Below, piece after piece: positions 39,432-46,195 of a DNA stretch of 64,000 nucleotides (the first letter of the stretch is position 1; each line of letters begins with the position of its first letter). The notes under the pieces were generated by a model. The model saw only the letters and a list, made by a program, of their open reading frames with translations. It ran no database searches and was not told the origin of the DNA. The translations under genes and the position numbers were made by a program. This DNA comes from Trichococcus paludicola. Lineage in GTDB: Bacteria; Bacillota; Bacilli; Lactobacillales; Aerococcaceae. Location: assembly GCF_003052295.1 (NCBI RefSeq), contig NZ_QBLC01000004.1, positions 62,001 to 126,000 on the forward strand, written 5' to 3'.

Positions 39432-40274
39432 TTATTCCGTGATAAAATTATCGATCAGACGCGTTTTACCGATATAGACTGCCAAAGCCACCAATACAGG
39501 TCGCTCGGCGCTTTCCACTTGCTGCAGCGTACGCGCATCCACCAACTCCACATAATCGATCTTTGCCATCGGTTCCGCTTGGATGGTTTCCGAAATGGCC
39601 TTGAGGATTTTGGCAACATCCTGCTCGCCATCCGCAAGCATTTGCTTCGCGACTTCGAGCGCCCGGCTCAGCACCAACGCTGCCTTGCGCTCATCCGCTG
39701 ACAGATAACTGTTGCGCGAGCTTTTCGCCAATCCGTCCGCTTCCCGGATGATCGGGCAACCGATGACTGTGACGTCCATATTGAGGTCGCGGACCATCTG
39801 CTGGATGACCGCCAATTGTTGGGCATCCTTCTGTCCGAAATAGGCGCGGTCCGGCTGCACGATGTTGAACAGCTTTGTCACGACTGTGCAGACGCCCCGG
39901 AAATGAGCCGGCCTGCTCTTTCCGCACAAGCTCTCCGTCAGACCATGCATGTCAACAAAGCTGCTGAAATCGGGATGGTACATCTCTTTCGGCTCGGGAT
40001 GGAAAATCAGGTCCACTCCGCTGGCTTCGCACAAGGCGGCATCCTTTTCCAGATCCCTTGGATAGCTTTCCAAATCTTCGGATGGGCCGAACTGCATCGG
40101 ATTCACAAAAATGCTGACGACCACCCGATCGTTTTCGCTGACGGCTTTCTGCATCAAGCTTTGATGGCCTTCATGGAGATAGCCCATCGTCGGTACGAAG
40201 CCGACCGACAAACCTTCCTTTTTCCAGGCCTTCACGGCACTGCGGATTTCTTCAACCGTTGCTGCAATCTTCAT
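39432..40274 (-). CDS. panC: Pantothenate synthetase
   Basis: A 280-residue ligase that joins pantoate and beta-alanine using ATP. It has the nucleotidyltransferase motifs [13 protein letters not shown] (28-40, with HxGH) and the [13 protein letters not shown] segment (KMSKS-like, about 183-195), plus [19 protein letters not shown] lies before the ATG. It is coupled to panB and panD by short gaps of 14 and 16 bases. Confidence 0.97.
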   Translation of the reverse strand: MKIAATVEEIRSAVKAWKKEGLSVGFVPTMGYLHEGHQSLMQKAVSENDRVVVSIFVNPMQFGPSEDLESYPRDLEKDAALCEASGVDLIFHPEPKEMYHPDFSSFVDMHGLTESLCGKSRPAHFRGVCTVVTKLFNIVQPDRAYFGQKDAQQLAVIQQMVRDLNMDVTVIGCPIIREADGLAKSSRNSYLSADERKAALVLSRALEVAKQMLADGEQDVAKILKAISETIQAEPMAKIDYVELVDARTLQQVESAERPVLVALAVYIGKTRLIDNFITE

Positions 40275-40288
40275 TCGTGGTTACTCCT

Positions 40289-41116
40289 CTAATATAATTT
40301 TTCGATGACCGCATCGGACAGCGCAAAGGTGTGCTCCGCTGCCGGAAACGCGCCGCTTTTCACCTCGGTTATGTAGCCCTCGATGGCTGTCTGCATCTGC
40401 GGTCCGATCTCCGCGTAGCGCTTGACGAATTTCGGTGTGAAATCGGAATATAGCCCCAGCATGTCTTGGTAGACCAACACTTGGCCGTCGCAGCCGTTCC
40501 CCGCGCCGATGCCGATTGTCGGAATCGAGATGCTCTTTGTGATCAGATCGGCCAGCCTGGCCGGGATGCATTCCAGCACCACCGCAAAAGCTCCTGCCGC
40601 TTCCACCGCTTTCGCCTGCTCAATCAAGCTGCGCGCAGCCTCTTCATCTTTACCTTGGACTTTGAATCCGCCGAAAGCATTGACGGATTGTGGCGTCAGT
40701 CCGATATGCGCCATGACCGGTATGGAAGCTTCCACGATCGCCTTGATCTGCGGGCAGACTTCAAGGCCGCCTTCCAGTTTGACTGCCTGCGCCCGGCCTT
40801 CTTTGATCAGCCTGCCTGCATTGGAGACCGCGTCATAGACGGAGGTCTGATAGGACATGAACGGCAGATCGCTTACGACCAACGCATCCTTTACCCCTCT
40901 GGCGACAGCTTTCGTGTGGTGGATCATATCCTCCATCGTTACCGATAAGGTGTCTTCATACCCCAGCATCACCATCCCCAGCGAGTCGCCAACCAATACT
41001 GAGTCGATCCCTGCAGCATCAATCAGTTTGGCAGTGGAATAGTCGTAAGCAGTCAGCATCGTGAGACGCTCATTTTTCTGCTTGGCATTGCGGAAAGTCA
41101 AAACCGATTTCTTCAC
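40289..41116 (-). CDS. panB: Ketopantoate hydroxymethyltransferase
   Basis: The first enzyme of pantothenate synthesis, using methylene-tetrahydrofolate to hydroxymethylate 2-oxoisovalerate. At about 275 residues it has [19 protein letters not shown], metal-binding [30 protein letters not shown] and [18 protein letters not shown]. Start choice: the GTG at 41116 gives the family N-terminus (KKSVLTFRN) with AGAGG 12 bases upstream; ATGs at 41128 (no spacing) and 41146 (no site) are less likely. Confidence 0.95.
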   Translation of the reverse strand: MKKSVLTFRNAKQKNERLTMLTAYDYSTAKLIDAAGIDSVLVGDSLGMVMLGYEDTLSVTMEDMIHHTKAVARGVKDALVVSDLPFMSYQTSVYDAVSNAGRLIKEGRAQAVKLEGGLEVCPQIKAIVEASIPVMAHIGLTPQSVNAFGGFKVQGKDEEAARSLIEQAKAVEAAGAFAVVLECIPARLADLITKSISIPTIGIGAGNGCDGQVLVYQDMLGLYSDFTPKFVKRYAEIGPQMQTAIEGYITEVKSGAFPAAEHTFALSDAVIEKLY

Positions 41117-41160
41117 CCGAATTCTCATCCTCTCTTCATCCAACATAATATATTATTCAC

Positions 41161-41189
41161 ACATTACGTTCTGCGGGGAATAATGTCAA
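41161..41189 (-). promoter_or_regulatory. Probable panBCD promoter
   Basis: On the minus strand, a perfect TTGACA (41184-41189), a 17-base spacer and a weak -10 TAATGT (41161-41166). A 12-bp perfect palindrome ATAATATATTAT (41145-41156) lies just downstream. Confidence 0.6.
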
Positions 41190-41282
41190 CAACTTTTTGA
41201 ATCTGGAAGCCCTGCCAAAAGCATCCGCTGTCATGACACATGGATATTCCAAACGAAATGTAGCGGAAATAGGCGTGAACAT

Positions 41283-41342
41283 AAAAAAATAACCTTCAGA
41301 GCGTCGCAGGAAAACTGTCCTATCAACGCTTCTGAAGGTTAA
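41283..41342 (-). terminator. Terminator after the repeat-protein gene
   Basis: A stem of about 14 bp with one bulge (41291-41304 with 41326-41340) is followed by seven T on the minus strand. It closely resembles the tRNA-Ala terminator at 45184-45243 (see direct repeat). Confidence 0.85.
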
Positions 41343-41365
41343 ATTTGTAATGTGATGGAGAAGAT
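41283..41365. repeat. Left copy of a diverged direct repeat flanking the island
   Basis: It aligns without gaps to 45184-45266 (offset 3901 bases). Shared blocks are the T run, a 13-base block around ATCAACGCTTCT (41321-41333) and TGATGGAGAAGAT (41353-41365), which matches the tRNA-Ala 3' end at 12 of 13 bases. It is interpreted as a possible attachment-site remnant. Confidence 0.5.
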
Positions 41366-41434
41366 TATTTAGTGTGAATTTAAATCCTAAAGCCAACTTA
41401 TTAAACTAAACTCATCAACGGAACATTTTATTAC

Positions 41435-42586
41435 TTAATAACATTTCGAGCACGGTTCTAATCCCAATGATAGAGCCTGGTCCATTGTCGATTCAATGTA
41501 TGTCCCATTTCCACATTTATGATTATGGTATTTTGAGCCAGTTGGAGTAATTAAAACAACCTGCCCATAATTTTGTTGTGGAGCTGCGGCCGCTCTGTTG
41601 GCTTCCGCCTGGGCAGCCGCTGCTTGCTCTGCTGCTACTCTATCTGCCTCTGCTTGGGCTGCGGCAGCTTGCTCTGCAGCAATTCTATCAGCTTCTACTT
41701 GAGCCGCAGCAGCTTGCTCTGCAGCGATTCTATCAGCTTCTACTTGAGCCGCAGCAGCTTGCTCTGCAGCGATTCTATCAGCTTCTACTTGAGCCGCAGC
41801 AGCTTGCTCTGCAGCGATTCTATCAGCTTCTACTTGAGCCGCAGCAGCTTGCTCTGCAGCGATTCTATCAGCTTCTACTTGAGCCGCAGCAGCTTGCTCT
41901 GCAGCGATTCTATCAGCCTCTGCTTGAGCAGCCTGCTCTTCAATAGTTCTTTCTACGCTAGATATACGTGAAGAAAAGTCCTTTTGCCGGGTGACGACAG
42001 CCGCTAAATAGGTTTTTGCATTCTCAATTGATTCACCCGTTAAATTTGCTTCTGCCGATGCTATTGCTTCCTCCGCTAATCTTATGTTTTCTTCTTCTCG
42101 AATTACTTCTTCCTCAATAGCTTTCAATTTATTTTGAAGTGCTTGGGAAGGCTCATCTACTTTATCTAAGGTTTTTGTGGCAGTCTCAAAATTAGATCGA
42201 GATGGCCATGAATCAGCAACAGTAATCGCGGCAGTGGCACTTTTCAATAATTTTTTTTGATTTGATTCTGCTTTTGCATTTTCTTCTGCTGCAAGTTCTT
42301 TCTCCGTATTTCCCTTCGTAGATGCAGTCTCTACTAGGGATTGCTTTGCCGTTGATTCTGAGGCAGTACTTCCCTCCCCAGATGTCATTAATGCGAAGGT
42401 ACCAAACAAACTGATGACCGTACCAACAATAGCAAGTTTCATTTTTTTAGGATTGGGAGTCTTTTTCATGTAATGCCAAATACCATATCCGAAAATTATT
42501 AAAAGCACGGGGGATATTAGCTGGAAAATAGCAATAACAAAGACAGAAGCAAGTAATACGCCAAATAATTTCATAATCTTTTTCAT
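41435..42586 (-). CDS. Membrane protein with 15-residue tandem repeats and C-terminal Cys/His motif
   Basis: A 383-residue protein of unknown function. Two N-terminal hydrophobic segments (about 8-36 and 50-68) are followed by a Ser/Thr/Glu-rich stretch and a charged helical region (about 100-220). Seven tandem 15-residue repeats built on VEADRIAAEQAAAAQ (about 222-326) would form a long helix. The C-terminal domain has YHNHKCGNG and EPCSKCY (His354, His356, Cys358, Cys379, Cys382), a pattern like small metal-binding tails seen on Firmicute surface proteins and nucleases. The start at 42586 has AGGAG 8 bases upstream. It is divergent from the nuclease gene and AT-richer than its neighbours. 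Confidence 0.8.
   Translation of the reverse strand: MKKIMKLFGVLLASVFVIAIFQLISPVLLIIFGYGIWHYMKKTPNPKKMKLAIVGTVISLFGTFALMTSGEGSTASESTAKQSLVETASTKGNTEKELAAEENAKAESNQKKLLKSATAAITVADSWPSRSNFETATKTLDKVDEPSQALQNKLKAIEEEVIREEENIRLAEEAIASAEANLTGESIENAKTYLAAVVTRQKDFSSRISSVERTIEEQAAQAEADRIAAEQAAAAQVEADRIAAEQAAAAQVEADRIAAEQAAAAQVEADRIAAEQAAAAQVEADRIAAEQAAAAQVEADRIAAEQAAAAQAEADRVAAEQAAAAQAEANRAAAAPQQNYGQVVLITPTGSKYHNHKCGNGTYIESTMDQALSLGLEPCSKCY
41609..41923 (-). repeat. Seven 45-bp tandem coding repeats
   Basis: In-frame units of 45 bases encode VEADRIAAEQAAAAQ; the five central copies are near-identical at DNA level and the outer two differ by a few bases. A partial eighth copy follows (to about 41583). 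Near-identity in third positions indicates recent copy-number change by slippage or recombination. Confidence 0.92.
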
Positions 42587-42736
42587 TTTCATTACTCCTT
42601 TATTAAGAATTTATAACAAACACATTACCGTTATAATCATAGTTTAATATTAATATATATAAATAGCAATTATACTAAGGAAAATTTTTATCTGCGATGT
42701 TAAGATAGAAATAGTAATTGAAAGGAGGATAGATAT

Positions 42737-43612
42737 ATGTCAAAAAAAAATAATAATAATCCTTTTTTCGACCTCTTAGGGATGTTGCTTATTCCCGCTA
42801 TTGTTTTTTCCATTGTGGTGAGCATCGATCCATCGAATGCAAAAACAGAAAAACAAGTGAGTCAAACATACGAAATATCTAGCTTCGAAGTTGAAGAGAA
42901 AGAATCAATTATAATCGAATCCACTAGCATAATAGATCCAGAAATAGAATTTGAGTCTATAAAAGAAATGGATTCTGAGGTTTCTTCAGATTCAGACCTC
43001 CAAAATTCCACTTCTGTTGAAGCAACAGTGGATACACCAGAACAATCATATTCTGCTATCTTAACAGCAGCAGACGTTCCGCTATACACTGGGGTAGATG
43101 AAGTAATACTGAATGGTGGAAACAGTACCTTTACAGCAGCAGAGTTAAAGTATGACGGTGTAGGATGGGCTGTGTATGGAAATTTAGATAATTGGAATCG
43201 TGTGACGACCATGGATGCTATGGTAACACCTAATATGTATGACACCGGCACAGATGCCGACGGTCGTATACTGCCAACTGGATGGAAAAAAAGTGAGCAG
43301 AACGCAGGCAACCCAGAACAACTTAATAGAGGGCATCTGTTAGCAGATGTACTGGGCGGAAGTGGAGAAGACTGGCGTAATCTGGTCACTCTATACCGCA
43401 ATGCTAATTATCCAACAATGTATTTTGCTGCAGAAGATATTGTTAAGACAGCTATTCAACATGGCTCAGTTGTTCGTTATCGCGTAACACCAATATTTGT
43501 GGGAGAGGAATTAATGTGTGAAGGTATGCATATTATGGCAAAAAGTGTAACGGATAACTCCGTTGATTTGAATGTATATGTGTTTAATGAACCGACGGAC
43601 GACATAGACTAA
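42737..43612 (+). CDS. Membrane-anchored DNA/RNA non-specific endonuclease
   Basis: A 291-residue protein. One N-terminal membrane helix (about 10-30, uncleaved or signal) is followed by an acidic Ser/Glu-rich linker (35-105) and a nuclease domain. The beta-beta-alpha-metal motif is seen as NRGHLLADVLGG (catalytic His200), with NLVTLYRNAN (215-224) supplying the metal-binding Asn. This resembles EndA/DNA-entry nucleases of streptococci and lactobacilli. It likely acts outside the membrane on nucleic acid. It starts after a strong AAAGGAGG site and is AT-rich. The distant comE genes could use such a nuclease, but no direct link is shown. Confidence 0.88.
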   Translation: MSKKNNNNPFFDLLGMLLIPAIVFSIVVSIDPSNAKTEKQVSQTYEISSFEVEEKESIIIESTSIIDPEIEFESIKEMDSEVSSDSDLQNSTSVEATVDTPEQSYSAILTAADVPLYTGVDEVILNGGNSTFTAAELKYDGVGWAVYGNLDNWNRVTTMDAMVTPNMYDTGTDADGRILPTGWKKSEQNAGNPEQLNRGHLLADVLGGSGEDWRNLVTLYRNANYPTMYFAAEDIVKTAIQHGSVVRYRVTPIFVGEELMCEGMHIMAKSVTDNSVDLNVYVFNEPTDDID

Positions 43613-43657
43613 TCACTTAAAAATATCAGTTGATATTTTAATCAACACGGATGGAAA

Positions 43658-43704
43658 TAAAACCAACGCAGACACCGAAAAATTCGCTGTCTGCGTTGGT
43701 TTTA
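43658..43704. terminator. Strong terminator after the nuclease gene
   Basis: A 16-bp perfect stem (43659-43674 with 43688-43703) has A/T runs at both ends. A smaller AT stem lies just after the stop codon. Confidence 0.92.
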
Positions 43705-43727
43705 ATCGTGTATTTATAAATTCGTGG

Positions 43728-43890
43728 TGCTTTTCTGATTGATGGACCTCCTGGACACTCATCTGCACATGCGCATTGAAAATAATCCCATGAGTAACAA
43801 CAATCCTACTGCTTTTTTCCCGTAACAGATATAGATTTTCATCAAAACATTTGCCTACCCGCAGTCGAAGCACTTGAGAAAGATAGGCGC
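43728..43890. pseudogene. Decayed fragment, copy A of a paralogous pair
   Basis: It is related to 44548-44680. Both start with a GGTGCTTTT tract and ATTGATGGACCTC and continue with ATGAGTAA-AACAA. On the plus strand copy A reads PTAFFP-stop-QI-stop-IFIKTFAYPQSKHLRK; copy B reads PSAYFSVPDVDFKQNIRHPLSKRLRK. Both are also open on the minus strand with a shared SRxVxTHGI pattern, so the coding strand is uncertain. Copy A has an extra 30 or so bases near its start. Family not recognised. Confidence 0.45.
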
Positions 43891-44098
43891 ACTCGGTACC
43901 TGGTGGTTGTCGTACTCATTTTGATACCGAATCTTGCTCGGGTTATCCCATATGCCCATCCGCTCCAGTTCAGTCTTCAGTAGAGCGAATTCATAACATT
44001 CAGCGACAATAAAGTAATAAGGTTTACTTCAGTAAAATACGGTATAATATATTTGTTGAAGAGATTCTCTTTAAGGACAAGAAAAGTAGGTGAACAAA

Positions 44099-44236
44099 GT
44101 GGGGAAATATCAATTGGATTACAAAGGTCAGGCATCTGTGACGAAGTATCATGAAAAACAGACGCCTGCCAAATTTGATAAAAAGCAGCAACTTGAAAAA
44201 ATACGTGCGGAGTATTTGAAAAAAAAGCAAAAATAA
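44099..44236 (+). CDS. Small basic protein, 45 residues, unknown
   Basis: GTG start with AGGTG 6-7 bases upstream and a TATAAT box about 50 bases before. The protein begins MGKYQLDYKGQASVTKYHEK and ends EYLKKKQK; it is Lys/Gln-rich, highly charged, cytoplasmic and probably helical in its second half. It is too short for usual gene finders. Codon use and Shine-Dalgarno support expression. I do not recognise the family. Confidence 0.65.
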   Translation: MGKYQLDYKGQASVTKYHEKQTPAKFDKKQQLEKIRAEYLKKKQK

Positions 44237-44513
44237 ACAGGTGAACTACATCGGCATTGAAGTAACGAGCCTCTGGGAACACCTATAACTTGTCTAGCGA
44301 GCGTTTCAGCTCCAAAACAGCGGTTTAGGCTGGTTTTACCATGGATTTTCCCAAGCCAATCGAGAGAATTTTTTGCGGCGTTTACATCGCTTTTGGTGAA
44401 AGGCACCTAAACTTTATGCTCTGGCATGCTAACGTTTGCAGTGCTTACTTTTCTTCTCTCTCATTTTTTGATATCGGACAAAACATCCAATCTGCACAAA
44501 GATATGCGGAAAC

Positions 44514-44559
44514 GAAAAAAGCACCTTTCTCCTTGTAAAGAAGAATAGGTGCTTTTTTC
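44514..44559. terminator. Hairpin terminator
   Basis: A 13-bp perfect stem (44514-44526 with 44547-44559) has A and T runs inside both arms, so it can act on either strand. Confidence 0.8.
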
Positions 44560-44680
44560 TATTGATGGACCTCGTAATCCCATGAGTAATAACAAACCTT
44601 CCGCTTATTTTTCCGTACCGGATGTCGATTTTAAACAAAACATCCGCCACCCGTTGTCGAAGCGTTTGAGAAAGAAGGAC
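44548..44680. pseudogene. Decayed fragment, copy B of a paralogous pair
   Basis: Homologous to 43728-43890. On the plus strand it is open and includes MSNNKPSAYFSVPDVDFKQN followed by IRHPLSKRLRKK from the ATG at 44582. Beyond about residue 33 the sequence turns hydrophobic and no domain is recognisable. It has no Shine-Dalgarno site and probably encodes nothing functional. Confidence 0.4.
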
Positions 44681-44785
44681 AACAGTTTTTTTGCCTACTT
44701 CTACAATATTAGGATGCCATTGATGCTGCCTGTGATTCTGTTTCCTTTTATTTTGCACACAAAAATTAGATACTCATTTTTAAAA

Positions 44786-45010
44786 TTAAATTTGAAAGAC
44801 GCCGCCATTCGCGATTATCTCTTTCGCGCGTTCCTCGGTTATTTCCTCGAAATCTGCAAAGTCATTCATGATGATTTCTTCGTACCAATAATCGGATGAT
44901 TCCCAGGCTCTGCTCTCCGGGACGTATTTAAACATCCAGTCGCCGTATTTCAAAAGGAAATTTTTCCGATTCGCCCTCGTGGTTATGTAATATTTTGTCT
45001 TTCTCATCAT
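44786..45010 (-). CDS. Small hypothetical protein, 74 residues
   Basis: It starts after GAAGAGGTGAA with two adjacent ATGs (45010 and 45007). The N-terminal half is basic and aromatic (MRKTKYYITTRANRKNFLLK). The C-terminal half is acidic (EEIIMNDFADFEEITEERAK). No signal peptide or membrane segment is seen. The charge pattern and ribosome site suggest a real gene; family not recognised. Confidence 0.6.
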   Translation of the reverse strand: MMRKTKYYITTRANRKNFLLKYGDWMFKYVPESRAWESSDYWYEEIIMNDFADFEEITEERAKEIIANGGVFQI

Positions 45011-45183
45011 TTCACCTCTTCCTCATATTATCACTTGATGGGCGACTTAACCCCTGCCTTTTTCAAACAAAAGTCCCGGCCGCAATATGGCAGCAATTTC
45101 CGTTTCTCCTATGGCGAAACGGCAGATAAATTTGCCGCATACGTGAACTTTTAGCATTACATGGTCAATTACATGCTCAAAAC

Positions 45184-45243
45184 AAAAAAACAGACCTTAG
45201 AAACATACAGAAATGGCTCTGTATCAACGCTTCTAGGGTCTAT
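45184..45243 (-). terminator. Terminator after tRNA-Ala
   Basis: A stem of AGACC-TAGAA with TTCTA-GGTCT, an inner ATACAG/CTGTAT arm and seven T on the minus strand. Confidence 0.82.
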
Positions 45244-45266
45244 TAATTTTACATGATGGAGACGAT
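45184..45266. repeat. Right copy of the diverged direct repeat
   Basis: Partner of 41283-41365 in ungapped register. It covers the tRNA-Ala terminator and the last 10 bases of the tRNA gene. Confidence 0.5.
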
Positions 45267-45329
45267 GGGGCTCGAACCCACGACCTCTTGACTGCCAGTC
45301 AAGCACTCTCCCAACTGAGCTACGCCCCC
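45257..45329 (-). tRNA. tRNA-Ala (GGC anticodon)
   Basis: 73 bases without encoded CCA. On the minus strand the acceptor arm is GGGGGCG/CGTCTCC, including the alanine identity pair G3-U70. D arm GCTC...GAGT, anticodon arm CTTGA-CTGGCAG-TCAAG with anticodon GGC (45294-45296), T arm GTGGG-TTCGAGC-CCCAT. It reads GCC/GCU codons. It lies at one edge of the accessory region. An 8-bp inverted repeat GGGTATCA/TGATACCC (45339-45387) precedes it. Confidence 0.95.
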
Positions 45330-45398
45330 GAAATAACAGGGTATCAACGACGTTCGGCAAAAACGCCTTATGAATGATATGATACCCTATTTTCACTT

Positions 45399-46181
45399 CT
45401 ATAACAAGCCTAATTTTTCAAGTGCGTAGGCAATTCCGCCTGAATTACAGTCTTTCGTGACAAATTTGGCGACATCCTTGACAGGATCGACCGCATTGCC
45501 CATTGCGACCCCATAGCCGACGCTGGAAATGAGTTCATAATCGTTGTTTCCGTCACCGAAAGCTATTGTATCTTCATGCGCAAAGCCCAGATGTTTCGCC
45601 ATCCACAGGGCAGTCTGTGCTTTTGATCCCGGATTCGGCAACACATCGACACCGGCATCGTGCCAGCGCACAAAGCGGAATTCCGGAAAAGTGCCGTCTT
45701 CATAGATTGCTTTCTCGTCTTCTTTATAAAACAAGAGTGCTTGATAAAGCGGATTGTTCAGATAAAAAGCCTCATCATGGTCAGGGACATCGAACTCGAT
45801 GCTCTGCATTGCTTCAGTTGCGTTGTTCTCAATCGATTCGTGGCGACGAGCCAGAGCATGTGCTGATTCGTAGACAATCTGATGGCCACTCTGATCGGAA
45901 ATCTGCAGCAATTTTTCAAATGCATTCAGATCCAATTTGTTTTCATACTTGAGTTCATGTTTGAAGTAACCTGCAGCACCGTTGCAAACGATATAATTGT
46001 CCAATTGGAACGTATCGATGACCTCTTGGGCCAAAAACAGATTCCGTCCCGTCGCGATCGCGATTTCGTGCCCATTCTTCTGCAGTTGGCGCAAAGCTTG
46101 GAGAGTGCTCTCAAGCGGCATCTTTTCATCGTTCAGCAATGTTCCGTCGATATCAAAGAAAATGAATTTTTTGTTTTCCAA
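45399..46181 (-). CDS. Cof-type HAD-superfamily phosphatase
   Basis: A 260-residue HAD IIB (Cof) hydrolase. Motif I is FFDIDGTLLND (8-18), motif II AIATGRN, motif III K in NPGSKAQT, and motif IV IAFGDGNNDYELI with metal Asp residues. The large C2 cap lies between about 80 and 190. Likely substrates are sugar phosphates, flavin or other small phosphates; not fixed by sequence. It lies 14 bases after the ABC exporter pair and may be co-transcribed. Confidence 0.9.
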   Translation of the reverse strand: MENKKFIFFDIDGTLLNDEKMPLESTLQALRQLQKNGHEIAIATGRNLFLAQEVIDTFQLDNYIVCNGAAGYFKHELKYENKLDLNAFEKLLQISDQSGHQIVYESAHALARRHESIENNATEAMQSIEFDVPDHDEAFYLNNPLYQALLFYKEDEKAIYEDGTFPEFRFVRWHDAGVDVLPNPGSKAQTALWMAKHLGFAHEDTIAFGDGNNDYELISSVGYGVAMGNAVDPVKDVAKFVTKDCNSGGIAYALEKLGLL

Positions 46182-46195
46182 ATTTTTTGCTCCTC

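Larger units (their letters stand above)
43613..44098. other. 486-bp region with decayed sequence
   Basis: It holds the nuclease terminator and remnant copy A (43728-43890). A good -10 box TATAAT for the small gene downstream lies at about 44043-44048, with a weak -35. No intact gene is seen. Confidence 0.5.
44237..44785. other. 549-bp region with fragments and a terminator
   Basis: It holds a symmetric terminator (44514-44559) and remnant copy B (44548-44680). A minus-strand stretch near 44260-44400 is open for about 60 codons but has a stop just upstream. I see no intact gene. Confidence 0.5.

Noticed and set aside
41157-41396. 79-codon minus-strand frame between panB and the repeat protein
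   Set aside because: It runs through the terminator and the panB promoter and has no ribosome site.
41609-41923. Regular 45-bp repeats resembling a CRISPR array
   Set aside because: Units are contiguous with no unique spacers, keep one reading frame and encode a clear 15-residue protein repeat.
43613-43873. 86-codon minus-strand frame after the nuclease gene
   Set aside because: It overlaps the terminator stem, has no start signal and corresponds to a decayed paralogous fragment.
44149-44406. Minus-strand frame with SDVNAAKNSL, reminiscent of a TnpB C-terminus
   Set aside because: The match is only about 10 residues, there is a stop just upstream, no zinc-finger Cys motif precedes it and no transposon ends are seen.
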